Shown here one piece after another: positions 26,159 to 34,482 of a stretch of DNA of 64,000 bases; within the stretch, counting starts at the first letter, position 1, and each line of letters opens with the position of its first letter. The position numbers and the translations under genes were made by a program. Below the pieces are notes generated by a model that was given only the letters and a program-made list of their open reading frames with translations, ran no database searches and was not told the DNA's origin. Source of the stretch: DATDPM01 sp963841995 (GTDB lineage: Bacteria > Pseudomonadota > Alphaproteobacteria > DATDPM01). The DNA is taken from assembly GCA_963841995.1 (NCBI GenBank), contig CAWJEX010000003.1, positions 124,001 to 188,000 of the forward strand. Direction: 5' to 3'.

Positions 26159-27517
26159 ATGAGCGAAGATCCCGCCCGCCCCGATTGGGTTGTCCGGCTG
26201 CGCCGGGACGCCACGAGATTTTTCAACGCGGGCGTTGCGGCGGCTGAACCGGGCGGCGCAGTGCTGCGCCATCTCCGCGCCCAAGACGGTAAACTTTTCA
26301 TCCGCCGCGCCGATAAAAGGTCCGAGCGCAGCGCCGATTGGACCGCAGTCCGGGTTCTTGCTTTCGGCAAGGCGGCACTGGCCATGGCGCGGGCAGCCGC
26401 CTCGATCATTCCGGAACCGCTGTTCCGCGGCCCTGGAATCGCCGTCACCAATTACGAAAACGTGGCCGCCCTTCCCGGTTTCGCGGTGATGGGCGCAGGC
26501 CACCCCTTGCCCGACGCCAATGGCGTTGCCGCCGCCAAGGCCGTCGCCGAAACGGCAGAATTGGCGGGACAAGGCGAGCTTGTTCTCGTCCTCATCAGCG
26601 GCGGCGGTTCCGCCCTCCTGCCCTACCCCGCCGACGGTTTGACGCTTGAGGACAAAATCGCGACCACCAATCTCTTGCTCGCGTCCGGTGCGGATATCGG
26701 CGAAATCAACGCGGTGCGCAAGCATCTGTCGCGGCTCAAGGGCGGCGGACTCGTGCGGCTGGCCGGTCCCGCCGATGTGCACGCCCTGATTCTTTCGGAT
26801 GTGCTCGGCGATGATCTCAGCACGATCGCCAGCGGAACGACGGTTCCCGATCCCACCAGTTTCGGCGACGCGCGCGACGTGCTGATGCGCCGCGGCGCCT
26901 GGGACAAGGTTTCGGCATCGGTGCGCGCCCGCATCGAAAGTGGAATTGTCGGAGACGTGCCGGAAACGCCGAAGCCCGGCGATCCGGTTTTCGACCACAC
27001 CGAAGCAACCCTCGTCGGCTCCAACGCGGTCAGTCTCACCAGCGTCAAGGCGGCGGCGGAAGCTTCCGGCTATCGCGTCGTTGTTTTCAGCAATTGCCTA
27101 ACCGGCGAGGCGCGGGAGGCGGCGCGAAGCATGGCGGCTCTGGCCGCGCGCGAAAAGGGCCCGGTTGCCATCATTGCCGGCGGCGAGACCACGGTGACGC
27201 TCAAGGGCAAAGGCCGCGGCGGGCGCAATCAGGAAATGGCTTTGGCGTTCGCGGTTGCCGCGGAAGAAATGAAGCTCGCGGCGCATTGTGTATTCTTGTC
27301 GGGAGGAACCGACGGCCGCGACGGTCCCACCGATGCCGCCGGCGGCCTCACCGATCCCGATACCGCGGCGCGCGTCCGCGCCAAAGGCGCAGATCCGAAA
27401 TCGCTGCTCGATGACAACGATTCATACCGGGCGCTGGACCTTGCCGGCGATTTGCTTCGCACCGGCGCCACCGGCACCAATGTCGCGGATCTGCAGATTC
27501 TGTTGATTGGCGGCTAA
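26159..27517 (+). CDS. Glycerate 2-kinase (MOFRL family, GckA/TtuD type)
   Basis: 452 residues, the normal size. It phosphorylates glycerate to 2-phosphoglycerate, feeding central carbon metabolism. Seen: VLAFGKAALAMARAAASI, GAGHPLPDANGVAAAKAV, LISGGGSALL and the C-terminal MOFRL domain GGRNQEMALAFAVAAEE with LSGGTDGRDGPTDAAGG. AGGAGGG precedes the ATG. Together with the two genes upstream it forms the serine to 2-phosphoglycerate arm of the serine cycle, or of a photorespiration-like glycolate salvage. Confidence 0.92.
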   Translation: MSEDPARPDWVVRLRRDATRFFNAGVAAAEPGGAVLRHLRAQDGKLFIRRADKRSERSADWTAVRVLAFGKAALAMARAAASIIPEPLFRGPGIAVTNYENVAALPGFAVMGAGHPLPDANGVAAAKAVAETAELAGQGELVLVLISGGGSALLPYPADGLTLEDKIATTNLLLASGADIGEINAVRKHLSRLKGGGLVRLAGPADVHALILSDVLGDDLSTIASGTTVPDPTSFGDARDVLMRRGAWDKVSASVRARIESGIVGDVPETPKPGDPVFDHTEATLVGSNAVSLTSVKAAAEASGYRVVVFSNCLTGEAREAARSMAALAAREKGPVAIIAGGETTVTLKGKGRGGRNQEMALAFAVAAEEMKLAAHCVFLSGGTDGRDGPTDAAGGLTDPDTAARVRAKGADPKSLLDDNDSYRALDLAGDLLRTGATGTNVADLQILLIGG

Positions 27518-27529
27518 GGCAACCGCCGA

Positions 27530-28504
27530 TTACGGAATTAAAATCGCCGAACCCGTCGTCTTGCGGCCTTCAAGGTCCCGGTGCGCCTTGGCCGCGTTTT
27601 TCAGCGGATAGCGGTGATTGATTTCGATTCGCACCGCTCCTTTGCGCACGACATCGAGCAAATCCTCGGCGGTTTTCTCGAGAGCGCGGCGCTGCGCGAC
27701 ATAGTGAAATAATGTGGGCCGGGTAATCGTGTTCGATTTCGCCGAGAGACGTGCCAGATCGAACGGCGGGATCGGGCCGGACGCTTGGCCGTAAACCACC
27801 AAATGGCCCAGAACACCGAGCGATTCCAGGGAACGGTCGAAGGTGTCGCGCCCAACCCCGTCATAGACCACGTTGACGCCGCGGTTCCGGGTGATCTTTC
27901 GAACCGCGGCGACGAAATCTTCCTGATTGTAAACAATCGGGTACTCACAGCCATGGGCCTTGGCGATCTCGGCTTTCTCCGGGCTTCCCACCGTGCCGAT
28001 CACCACGGCACCCAGATGCTTCGCCCATTGGCAGAGCACGAGCCCCATCCCGCCCGCCGCTGCGTGAATCAGCACCGGTTCTCGCGCCACCACGCGGTGG
28101 GTGCGCCGCAGGAGATATTGCGCGGTCATGCCCTTCATCATCATGCCGGCGGCGGTTTCTTCCGGAATATCGTCGGGCAGCACGATCAGGCGATCGGCCC
28201 GCAGCACGCGGAGTTGCGCGTAGGCGCCGGGCGGCGGCGCTGCATAGGCGACCCGGTCGCCCACCTTGACCAGCGTCACATCCTTGCCGACCGCTTCGAC
28301 GACACCGGCACCTTCCATGCCGATGATCGCCGGAAGTTGTTCCAGCTTGTAGAGGCCGCTGCGGTGATAGACATCGATAAAATTGATGCCGATCGCCTTG
28401 TGGCGAATGAGGGCCTCGTCCGGGCCGGGTTCGGGAGCCGGAATTTCCTCGTATTTCAGGACTTCCGGCCCGCCGGTCTGATGGATGCGCACGGCCATCG
28501 GCAT
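27530..28504 (-). CDS. Quinone oxidoreductase (zeta-crystallin-like, MDR family)
   Basis: 324 residues, zinc-free medium-chain dehydrogenase/reductase. The N-terminal GroES-like half reads AVRIHQTGGPEVLKYEEIPA; the Rossmann half has VLIHAAAGGMGLVLCQWAKH, then VVIGTVGSPEKAEIAKAHG, typical of NADPH:quinone reductase QOR. No zinc-binding Cys cluster is seen. GGAGG 6 bases before the ATG fixes the start at 28504; a longer in-frame extension lacks similarity. It is convergent with glycerate kinase (12-base gap). Confidence 0.9.
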   Translation of the reverse strand: MPMAVRIHQTGGPEVLKYEEIPAPEPGPDEALIRHKAIGINFIDVYHRSGLYKLEQLPAIIGMEGAGVVEAVGKDVTLVKVGDRVAYAAPPPGAYAQLRVLRADRLIVLPDDIPEETAAGMMMKGMTAQYLLRRTHRVVAREPVLIHAAAGGMGLVLCQWAKHLGAVVIGTVGSPEKAEIAKAHGCEYPIVYNQEDFVAAVRKITRNRGVNVVYDGVGRDTFDRSLESLGVLGHLVVYGQASGPIPPFDLARLSAKSNTITRPTLFHYVAQRRALEKTAEDLLDVVRKGAVRIEINHRYPLKNAAKAHRDLEGRKTTGSAILIP

Positions 28505-28619
28505 GAACGACCTCCCCGATCGATTAAAATGGCGGCGGGATTTTGACGAAGCCGGCGGTTTGCCGCAATGGGTCAATCGCCGCGCATCACGTCCTACTGA
28601 TCGTGTGAAGAGCGTGTCA

Positions 28620-29840
28620 TCAAACCCGCGCGAGATCGCGCAAAGGTGCCGCCGAGGCGCTGTCGGGGAAGACGGTGGAATCGATTTCGCGAGGCGAGAG
28701 ATTCAAATGCTCGGCGAGCACGCCCTTCAGGACCGAGCGGAGATCGAGGGTTGGGGCAAGATCGCGGCCTTCGTAGAGAGCCGACGCGGAAAGGCCCGGC
28801 CAGCGGGTGACAACCTTCCCGCCCTGGACGGCGCCGCCCAGCAGGAACGCTGCGCCCGCCGTTCCATGATCGGTGCCGCCGGTCCCGTTTTCCGCCACCG
28901 TGCGCCCGAATTCGGTGATGACGGCGACCACCGTCTTGTTCCAGGCCAGACCCATCAATTCTTTCAGCGCCGCCAGCGATTCGCCCAAGCCCTTGAGCGC
29001 TCCGGCGAGCCTTCCGGTCAAGACGCCCTGGCCGGCATGGGTGTCCCAACCGCCGGCATCCATCGCGGCAATGCGCGGACCGTTCGGGTCGGCCAGCAGC
29101 TTGCCGACATCGGCGACAACGCCCTTCAGCGCGCCGGCACCATATTGCATGCCCATACCGGGGCCTTTCTTGTCGGAACCCGCCAGCACTTCGTCATTGC
29201 GATCTTGGGCCGCCATGCCTTCGCTCAGGGCCGCGGCAAACAGCTTGTCGCCTTTATAGAGAGCGGCGAGACGATCGAGGAACCCGGCATCGAGCTCAGG
29301 CATTTGGCGCGGCGCCCAGGCGCCGACCGGCGTTTTGCCGCGAAGGATCAGCGGCACGCCTTGGCCGACGGCAAGCCCGATTCGCTCGCTGTCGGACCCG
29401 ATCAATCCGAGCGCCCGGTTGAGCCAGCCGCTGTCCGGCCCGCGCGGCGAGGTCGTGCCGTTTTCGAGCAAATCCTGGCCGTCGAAATGCGAGCGTGCCC
29501 GATAGGGTGTGGCGACCGCATGGAAGACCAGAAGCTCCCGCGCCTTGAACATATCTTGCAGCGGCTGCAGGGCGGGATTGAGGGCGAAGAATCCATCGAG
29601 ATCGAGCGCCCCATCGGAATTTCCCGCACTCGCAAAGGCCAATCCGCCGCGCATGCCCTGATAATCGCGATCGCCGAGCGGCGGTATCGCGGCAAGCCCA
29701 TCCAAGGCCCCGCGCAAGATGACGACGACCAAGCGGTGATCGGTCGGCGCCGCGGCGAAGGCGATGCGAGCACCCGGTCCGACCCAGGCGGTCACAAAAC
29801 CAGCGCCAAAAAGCGATAGAGCGTCGCGTCGCGTCAGCAT
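28620..29840 (-). CDS. DUF1501 family protein (Tat-type signal)
   Basis: 406 residues. The N-terminus LTRRDALSLFGAGFVTAWVG is a twin-arginine-like signal (RR followed by a hydrophobic stretch). The mature part has DUF1501 landmarks: HRLVVVILRGALDGLAAIPP, VAVITEFGRTVAENGTGGTD, then DHGTAGAAFLLGGAVQGGKV and GRDLAPTLDLRSVLKGVLAE. The family is related to sulfatase/alkaline-phosphatase folds (GTDHGTAG is the metal-site-like segment), but no activity is established. It is the last gene of the sigma/DUF1800/DUF1501 operon, 3 bases after DUF1800. Confidence 0.9.
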   Translation of the reverse strand: MLTRRDALSLFGAGFVTAWVGPGARIAFAAAPTDHRLVVVILRGALDGLAAIPPLGDRDYQGMRGGLAFASAGNSDGALDLDGFFALNPALQPLQDMFKARELLVFHAVATPYRARSHFDGQDLLENGTTSPRGPDSGWLNRALGLIGSDSERIGLAVGQGVPLILRGKTPVGAWAPRQMPELDAGFLDRLAALYKGDKLFAAALSEGMAAQDRNDEVLAGSDKKGPGMGMQYGAGALKGVVADVGKLLADPNGPRIAAMDAGGWDTHAGQGVLTGRLAGALKGLGESLAALKELMGLAWNKTVVAVITEFGRTVAENGTGGTDHGTAGAAFLLGGAVQGGKVVTRWPGLSASALYEGRDLAPTLDLRSVLKGVLAEHLNLSPREIDSTVFPDSASAAPLRDLARV

Positions 29841-29843
29841 CGC

Positions 29844-31186
29844 CTATCTCCTTTGAAACTCGGCGCTGGCGAAAATAAGGGCTGCTGCGTCGGCAGCCGA
29901 CGGCGCGCGCGCCACCGCGGTTTTGGTATCGGGCTTCGCCAAGGGTGCGATCGTTTCTTCGAGCAGCGTATTGGGGTCATGGCTTGGCCCCGTCCGCAGC
30001 GCCAGTGCCATGGCCCATTCGGCGCGCCTCAGCACCGATTCCGGGCCGATCCACTGGTCCGCAATATCGGGCCAGCCGGCCGGCGACGGCGCTGCGAACG
30101 GGGCCTGGCCGAGCACCCGGAGCGACCCGACCAGAACCTCTGGCTTCCCATCGAAGCCGGTGGCGCGCAACGCGGAGACCACGAATTCATTGGGCGTCTT
30201 GACCTTCGGCAAAGGCTCCGCCCAAGTCTCTGGGGAGGAGACGAGTGCCAGCGCCAGGGCCTTCAGATTGCCGTCGGTTTTCCGGAAAATATCGGTAAGC
30301 CGGGCGACCGCCGCCGGCGCCGGCTCATCGGCCATGAAGTGGCGGGCAAGCTTGGTGGCGACATGCTTGGCGGTCGCGGGATGGCGAGCAATAACCGCCA
30401 GCGCGCGCGTCCCTTCCTCTTCTCCCACTTCCCGATATTCGACGCCTAGAAGTGTCTTGTCGCCCGGTTCGTGAATCCGGTCATAGAACTGGAAACTCCG
30501 ATTGTCGGCTTGTTCGCCGTCTTTCAGCCTCACCACCGACCAGCCGGTCAGAATCTTGGCGAATTCACGCACGTCGGTTTGGCTATAGCCGCCATCGACG
30601 CCGACCGTGTGCAGTTCGAGAATTCTCGCGCGCCAGATTTTCATTGAGCCCTTTGTTTTGGCGCCTCCCCGCAATCGAATCGGGACCGATCGACTGGGCG
30701 TTGTCGAGATAGAGCAGCATCGCCGGATGGCGGGTCGAAGCCGCGAGCATGTCGAGGAAACGGCCGGTCACATGGGGCCGAATCGCCTCGCGTTCGAAGG
30801 CGCCGGAAAGTCCCAGGATCTTCGGGCGCTGCACGGAAACGGTGAAGTGATTCGACCAGAAGGCAACGAACCGTTCGAGGACCGGCTGCTTGGTCTCGAT
30901 TTGATTCTGGGTTCGCGCCGCGGCCTCGGCCATATAAGCATCGCGCAAATTGCCGCGGATCATTTTTTGAAAATCGGGATTTTTCTTGTCTTGGGAAAAA
31001 CGCTCGATTTCGGCCAGGCGCTGGCGGCCCGGCGCCAGATCGGCGAGGCGCGGCGGCAAGCCTGCTGGAAGTTCTAGCTGCTGGATGATCCAGCCGCGCG
31101 GAATCCGAAGCGGCCGCGGCCAACTCGCCGGGCTTGGCACCAAGCCCGAATCGGTTGACTGCAATGGCGGCTTCCGGCGCGATCAC
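29844..31186 (-). pseudogene. DUF1800 family protein (two frameshifts)
   Basis: About 447 codons, almost always paired with DUF1501 genes. Three frame segments carry the family: AAIAVNRFGLGAKPGELAAA (N-terminus), then RGWIIQQLELPAGLPPRLAD through FVAFWSNHFTVSVQR, and last LELHTVGVDGGYSQTDV through LTGWSVV to the end. The breaks are near 31102 (GGATTCC, one base too many) and 30623 (GAGAATTC where GAGATTC would read GLNENLAREILELHT). All conserved blocks survive, so the gene may be intact in the organism. The ATG overlaps the stop of the CpxP-like gene by four bases. Confidence 0.8.
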
Positions 31187-31668
31187 CGGTTGGGCGCTCC
31201 CCTATCCTTGTCCCATTCGGCGAGAGTTTTGCGCGCATCCGGCGAGAGATGGGAAATGGCGTCGGCCAGGGCGCTATGCATTACTTTCTGCATGTCCTGC
31301 ATCCGGCCGCGAACCTCCCCGAACGCCGCTTCCAGCGCGGTGCGATCGAAAGGATCGGCGGCGACGGCATCGCGTACCTTTTGCCGCGCATCGCGGACTT
31401 GCTTTTCCGCTGTCGCCATTTCCGCCCGGTATTCCACAATCACCGACAGGAATTGATCGCGGTCGGCGGCCGGCAGGCTGCTCGCCATGCGGTCGATGAA
31501 GGCGTGCATCCCGGGCCGTTCATTGGGCGAGCGCTGATCGGCGAATTCATGGGGCGGACGATGAAACCGGTGCGCGACCACGAATCCGCCGATGAACAAA
31601 TTGAGGCCGAGCGAAAGGAAGAGCGCCAGGAGCACCCATTTCGCGGCACGGGGATCGAGCGTCACCAT
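31183..31668 (-). CDS. CpxP/ZraP-like periplasmic sensor protein (heavy-metal resistance family)
   Basis: 161 residues. One N-terminal membrane anchor (WVLLALFLSLGLNLFIGGFV, residues about 11-30), then a helical periplasmic part with an ADRDQFLSVIVEYRAEMATA region and an R/Q-rich amphipathic helix. The HRFHRPPHEF stretch just after the anchor could bind metal. This matches the Spy/CpxP-like or periplasmic heavy-metal-sensor family by shape; overall similarity is moderate. It overlaps the preceding membrane gene by 7 bases and the DUF1800 gene by 4 bases, so the whole block is translationally coupled. Confidence 0.65.
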   Translation of the reverse strand: MVTLDPRAAKWVLLALFLSLGLNLFIGGFVVAHRFHRPPHEFADQRSPNERPGMHAFIDRMASSLPAADRDQFLSVIVEYRAEMATAEKQVRDARQKVRDAVAADPFDRTALEAAFGEVRGRMQDMQKVMHSALADAISHLSPDARKTLAEWDKDRGAPNR

Positions 31669-32096
31669 GGCGCGACGTCCGTGACCGTGAAGCCTGAAAC
31701 TTGATCGGCGGCTTCGGCCTGAGTGCCCAAACTATAATCCGCGGCCAAGCCCATCCAGCCGACGATGCATCCGGCGGCAGCGGCAGCGGCAAGACCGGCG
31801 AAGCCCGGCCAAGCTCCGGTCAATGGAAATTTCCGGCGCGACGATTGGGGCAAGCGGTGAACGTTGCCCGTCGCGTCCCTGATCGCGGCAACAACGCCCT
31901 TCGCGTCCAGGCGCAGCTCGATCGCCTGGCCCGCTTCGTTCAGCAGCGAATCGAGCCGGCGCGCTTCGTCACGAAGGCGCTGCGCCTCCCGCGAATTGGC
32001 CAATAGCGCCAGTGCTCCATCCCGTTCGGTTTCCGGCCACCGCGCCGGATCCGCGCCAAAGGCGTCAAGAATTTGCCGCAAGCGTTCAATTGTCAT
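31662..32096 (-). CDS. Small single-pass membrane protein, probable anti-sigma-type partner
   Basis: 144 residues. The cytosolic N-terminal part MTIERLRQILDAFGADPARW followed by REAQRLRDEARRLDSLLNEA resembles the short anti-sigma-like proteins that accompany ECF factors in alphaproteobacteria. One TM (AWPGFAGLAAAAAAGCIVGW, about 95-114) and a short periplasmic tail follow. It begins 43 bases after the restored end of the sigma gene and overlaps the CpxP-like gene. The anti-sigma role is inferred from position and topology; no zinc-binding HxxxCxxC is present. Confidence 0.6.
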   Translation of the reverse strand: MTIERLRQILDAFGADPARWPETERDGALALLANSREAQRLRDEARRLDSLLNEAGQAIELRLDAKGVVAAIRDATGNVHRLPQSSRRKFPLTGAWPGFAGLAAAAAAGCIVGWMGLAADYSLGTQAEAADQVSGFTVTDVAPW

Positions 32097-32139
32097 CGTC
32101 GTTCCTCCTGCTCCCCTTCCCCTACTTGTCCACTGGCGC

Positions 32140-32704
32140 CTATTTGTCCATCGGTGCCATGAGATCGGCCAAATTTTCCCGCAACGTTCGCCGGGCCCGG
32201 ACCAGCAGCGATTTCGATCGCCCCCACGCTGATCTCGAGAATCTCCGCCGCCTCGATATTGCTCACGCCTTCGAAATGGCAGAGCGTCAAGGCTGTGCGT
32301 TGACGGTCCGGCAATTGGGCAATCGCCGTTTGAACCCGGCGCGAGGTTTCGTTCGCCGCCAATATCTCGAGACCGTCCGGCTTCGAGTCCGCGATTTCGC
32401 CCGCCGCTTCGATCGGCGCCGGCGTCGGCTTCCGGGTGCGGTCGATGCAGAGATTCATGAGCACCCGGTAAAACCAGGTCGAAAACCGGGCACCGCCCTC
32501 GGCTTCGGGCTGCCACTCGGGAGCCTTGAGCCAAACCCGCAAAAACGCCTCCTGCACCACATCTTCCCCTTCGGCCTTGTTGCCAACGACCCGGGCGGCG
32601 AGCTTGCCCGCGTTAACCAGATGCCGTTCGACCAGTTTGGCAAAAGCCGCGTGATCGCCGGTACCCGAAAGCCGCATGAGCTCGTCGTCGGAACGTTCGT
32701 CCAT
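32140..32704 (-). pseudogene. ECF-type RNA polymerase sigma factor (one frameshift near the 3' end)
   Basis: About 188 codons. Region 2 is at LMRLSGTGDHAAFAKLVERH ... EDVVQEAFLRVW; region 4 is at IAQLPDRQRTALTLCHFEGV ... SNIEAAEILEISVGAIE. The frame then breaks at an AAA in GAAATCG (32212-32214). With one A fewer it continues SLLVRARRTLRENLADLMAP and stops at 32140, the expected ending of region 4. As read, the protein instead has an unrelated tail to 32093. It heads the five-gene operon. The upstream gap to the YHS gene is 126 bases (32705-32830). Confidence 0.8.
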
Positions 32705-32830
32705 GGGCGATTCGGACCTAATGATTTATTCACGGAAGCGTGAGCGATTCCCTGCGCCGGCAATTACGCCGGGCGGGCGCCCCAGACTAAGGTTAATCGG
32801 GGATTAAGAAAATCCCGGGTTTGGAGGGGG

Positions 32831-33463
32831 CTAATTAGGCTGGGCGTCGGGCAATTTGCCGCCACCGGGCTGGCTGGGGGCAGGCTTGGCAGCGGGCGCC
32901 ACAGGTGCCGTGGTGCTGACTGGCCGAACGCCAGGGGCGGCCACCGGGACGGCCGCCGGGGGTGCTACCCTGGGCGCTGTCTCGGCCTCAGTTTCGATCT
33001 TGGCCCAATTGGCGTCGGCAGTTTCGATAAATCCCTCGATTTCGGCCAACCACTGCTTTCTTACCGCCTCGGACGTATTGAGATAGAGCTTGCCGTCGAG
33101 GATCGTCCAAATCGTGGGATCGGCTACGGCCGGGGCGCCTTCGGCGACCGCATAGGCCGAATAGCCGCCGTATTGCGGCGCGTATTTCTCGGGCTTGGCC
33201 TTAAAGGAATCGCGGTGAGTGGGATCCGAGAACAGCCACGTTGCCCCCGCCCATTGATAAGCAAATTCTTTCGATCCCGCCTCGGCGTGGCCGTCGGCGA
33301 AATAGGCGACCGGGTCGTAGCCCTTTATCGCGACATTGTCGGCTCCCGACACGCTGATGTTGGATATGCCGTTCGGGGAGCCAGCAGCGGCTTGGCCAAC
33401 CGCCATCAGCACTACGATCGCAGCGATGGCCGCGAGCTCGTGATCCCGCCGCAAATTAATCAT
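32831..33463 (-). CDS. Exported YHS-domain protein
   Basis: 210 residues. Signal peptide (AIAAIVVLMAVGQAAAG), then a YHS-type domain with the block VAIKGYDPVAYFADGHAEAG and WLFSDPTHRDSFKAKPEKYA, the pattern common to secreted YHS proteins, which are thought to bind metal or partner proteins. The C-terminal 60 residues are a Pro/Ala-rich low-complexity tail. ATG 33463 is preferred over a GTG 15 bases upstream because GGAG lies at the right distance before it. Confidence 0.8.
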   Translation of the reverse strand: MINLRRDHELAAIAAIVVLMAVGQAAAGSPNGISNISVSGADNVAIKGYDPVAYFADGHAEAGSKEFAYQWAGATWLFSDPTHRDSFKAKPEKYAPQYGGYSAYAVAEGAPAVADPTIWTILDGKLYLNTSEAVRKQWLAEIEGFIETADANWAKIETEAETAPRVAPPAAVPVAAPGVRPVSTTAPVAPAAKPAPSQPGGGKLPDAQPN

Positions 33464-33659
33464 GATCGGAAACTCCACTTATTGCACCGGCCTATGACCG
33501 CCGCTTTCACCTTGTATAGGAATGGGCCTCCGCCCGAAGACAATCAACACCTCCGGGTCTTTGCGGAATAGCCGATCCATCAATAGGCGGCCTGGAAATA
33601 TAACACGGGCCTGAAAAACCGGCCGCGACGGTCCACGCTTATCGCCGCGTCGAGCGGAA

Positions 33660-34187
33660 TTATTCGGCTTCGAGACGAAGCTGGCCGCGGCGCGGACCGC
33701 ACGGGCGGCAATAGCAATCATGAATTTTCCGCCGAGGCGGGCGGACGAAATAATAGCGCTCGCCGCAATTGCCGCAGGCCCAGGTGACGACCGCATGAGC
33801 CCTGGCGGAAATATAGTCGATTTGATGCCGGACCACCGGATCTTCGCCGAGCAGTTCCATCGTCTGTTCCCAGCGCCAATCATGCCCGCAATTCCGGCCC
33901 CAGTTGAGGTCGGCCAAGATATGGGCGCACTCGTGGAGAAAGGTGGTGTTGCGATCGCGCTCACGCCCGGCGCGCATCAGCGCGCCGTTCAAAACGATCC
34001 GCCGCTCCCGGGTATAGGCGGCGCCCGCTTGGATTTTGGCCCGCCGGCTCGCTTCGACGATCGTCCGCAAGCACTCGGTATAGGCGTAGCCGAGCAACGC
34101 CGCCTTGAGCAGCCGCCCTTTAACTCTCCAGGCTGTGGCGAGTTCCGCCACCGTGCCCAAAACGTCCGTCGTCGATCCGTTTTTCAT
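33660..34187 (-). CDS. SprT-like zinc metallopeptidase-fold protein
   Basis: 175 residues. The SprT/DUF45-like zinc motif is TTFLHECAHILADL (HExxH-type, here HECAH, around residue 85). A C-terminal zinc ribbon follows: ACGNCGERYYF then CYCRPCG. The combination of HExxH and a zinc ribbon is the SprT-like architecture, which in eukaryotes (Spartan) cleaves DNA-protein crosslinks; bacterial function is unproven. Monocistronic; 33464-33659 before it contains no gene. Confidence 0.82.
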   Translation of the reverse strand: MKNGSTTDVLGTVAELATAWRVKGRLLKAALLGYAYTECLRTIVEASRRAKIQAGAAYTRERRIVLNGALMRAGRERDRNTTFLHECAHILADLNWGRNCGHDWRWEQTMELLGEDPVVRHQIDYISARAHAVVTWACGNCGERYYFVRPPRRKIHDCYCRPCGPRRGQLRLEAE

Positions 34188-34482
34188 GATCCGCAAATCT
34201 TAGCCGAGCCGAGGCCCTCGCGAAAAGAGACCGCCGCAGGATTCGTCCCTTGACTTTTGTCCTCGATTCGCTCCCCGGCCGGACCGCGGATTTTGGCCGA
34301 AAATCCAGTTCCGATTGCGCCCTTTCCAGCCGCACTTTAGTGTAATCCTTAAAGCCGAGCCAAGGGAGCTGCGCCTTTCCGGCCGGCGCGCAGCGCCCTT
34401 GGTTGGGGATTAACGGTCAAATCGGGGAGACCGGACATCCGTCCTATTTTCACGCAACTCAATTCCGACGCGGGGTAGAGCC

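Noticed and set aside
25064..26998. 644-codon minus-strand open frame antisense to hprA and glycerate kinase
   Set aside because: Both plus-strand genes are textbook enzymes; the antisense product is Arg/His/Gly-rich without motifs.
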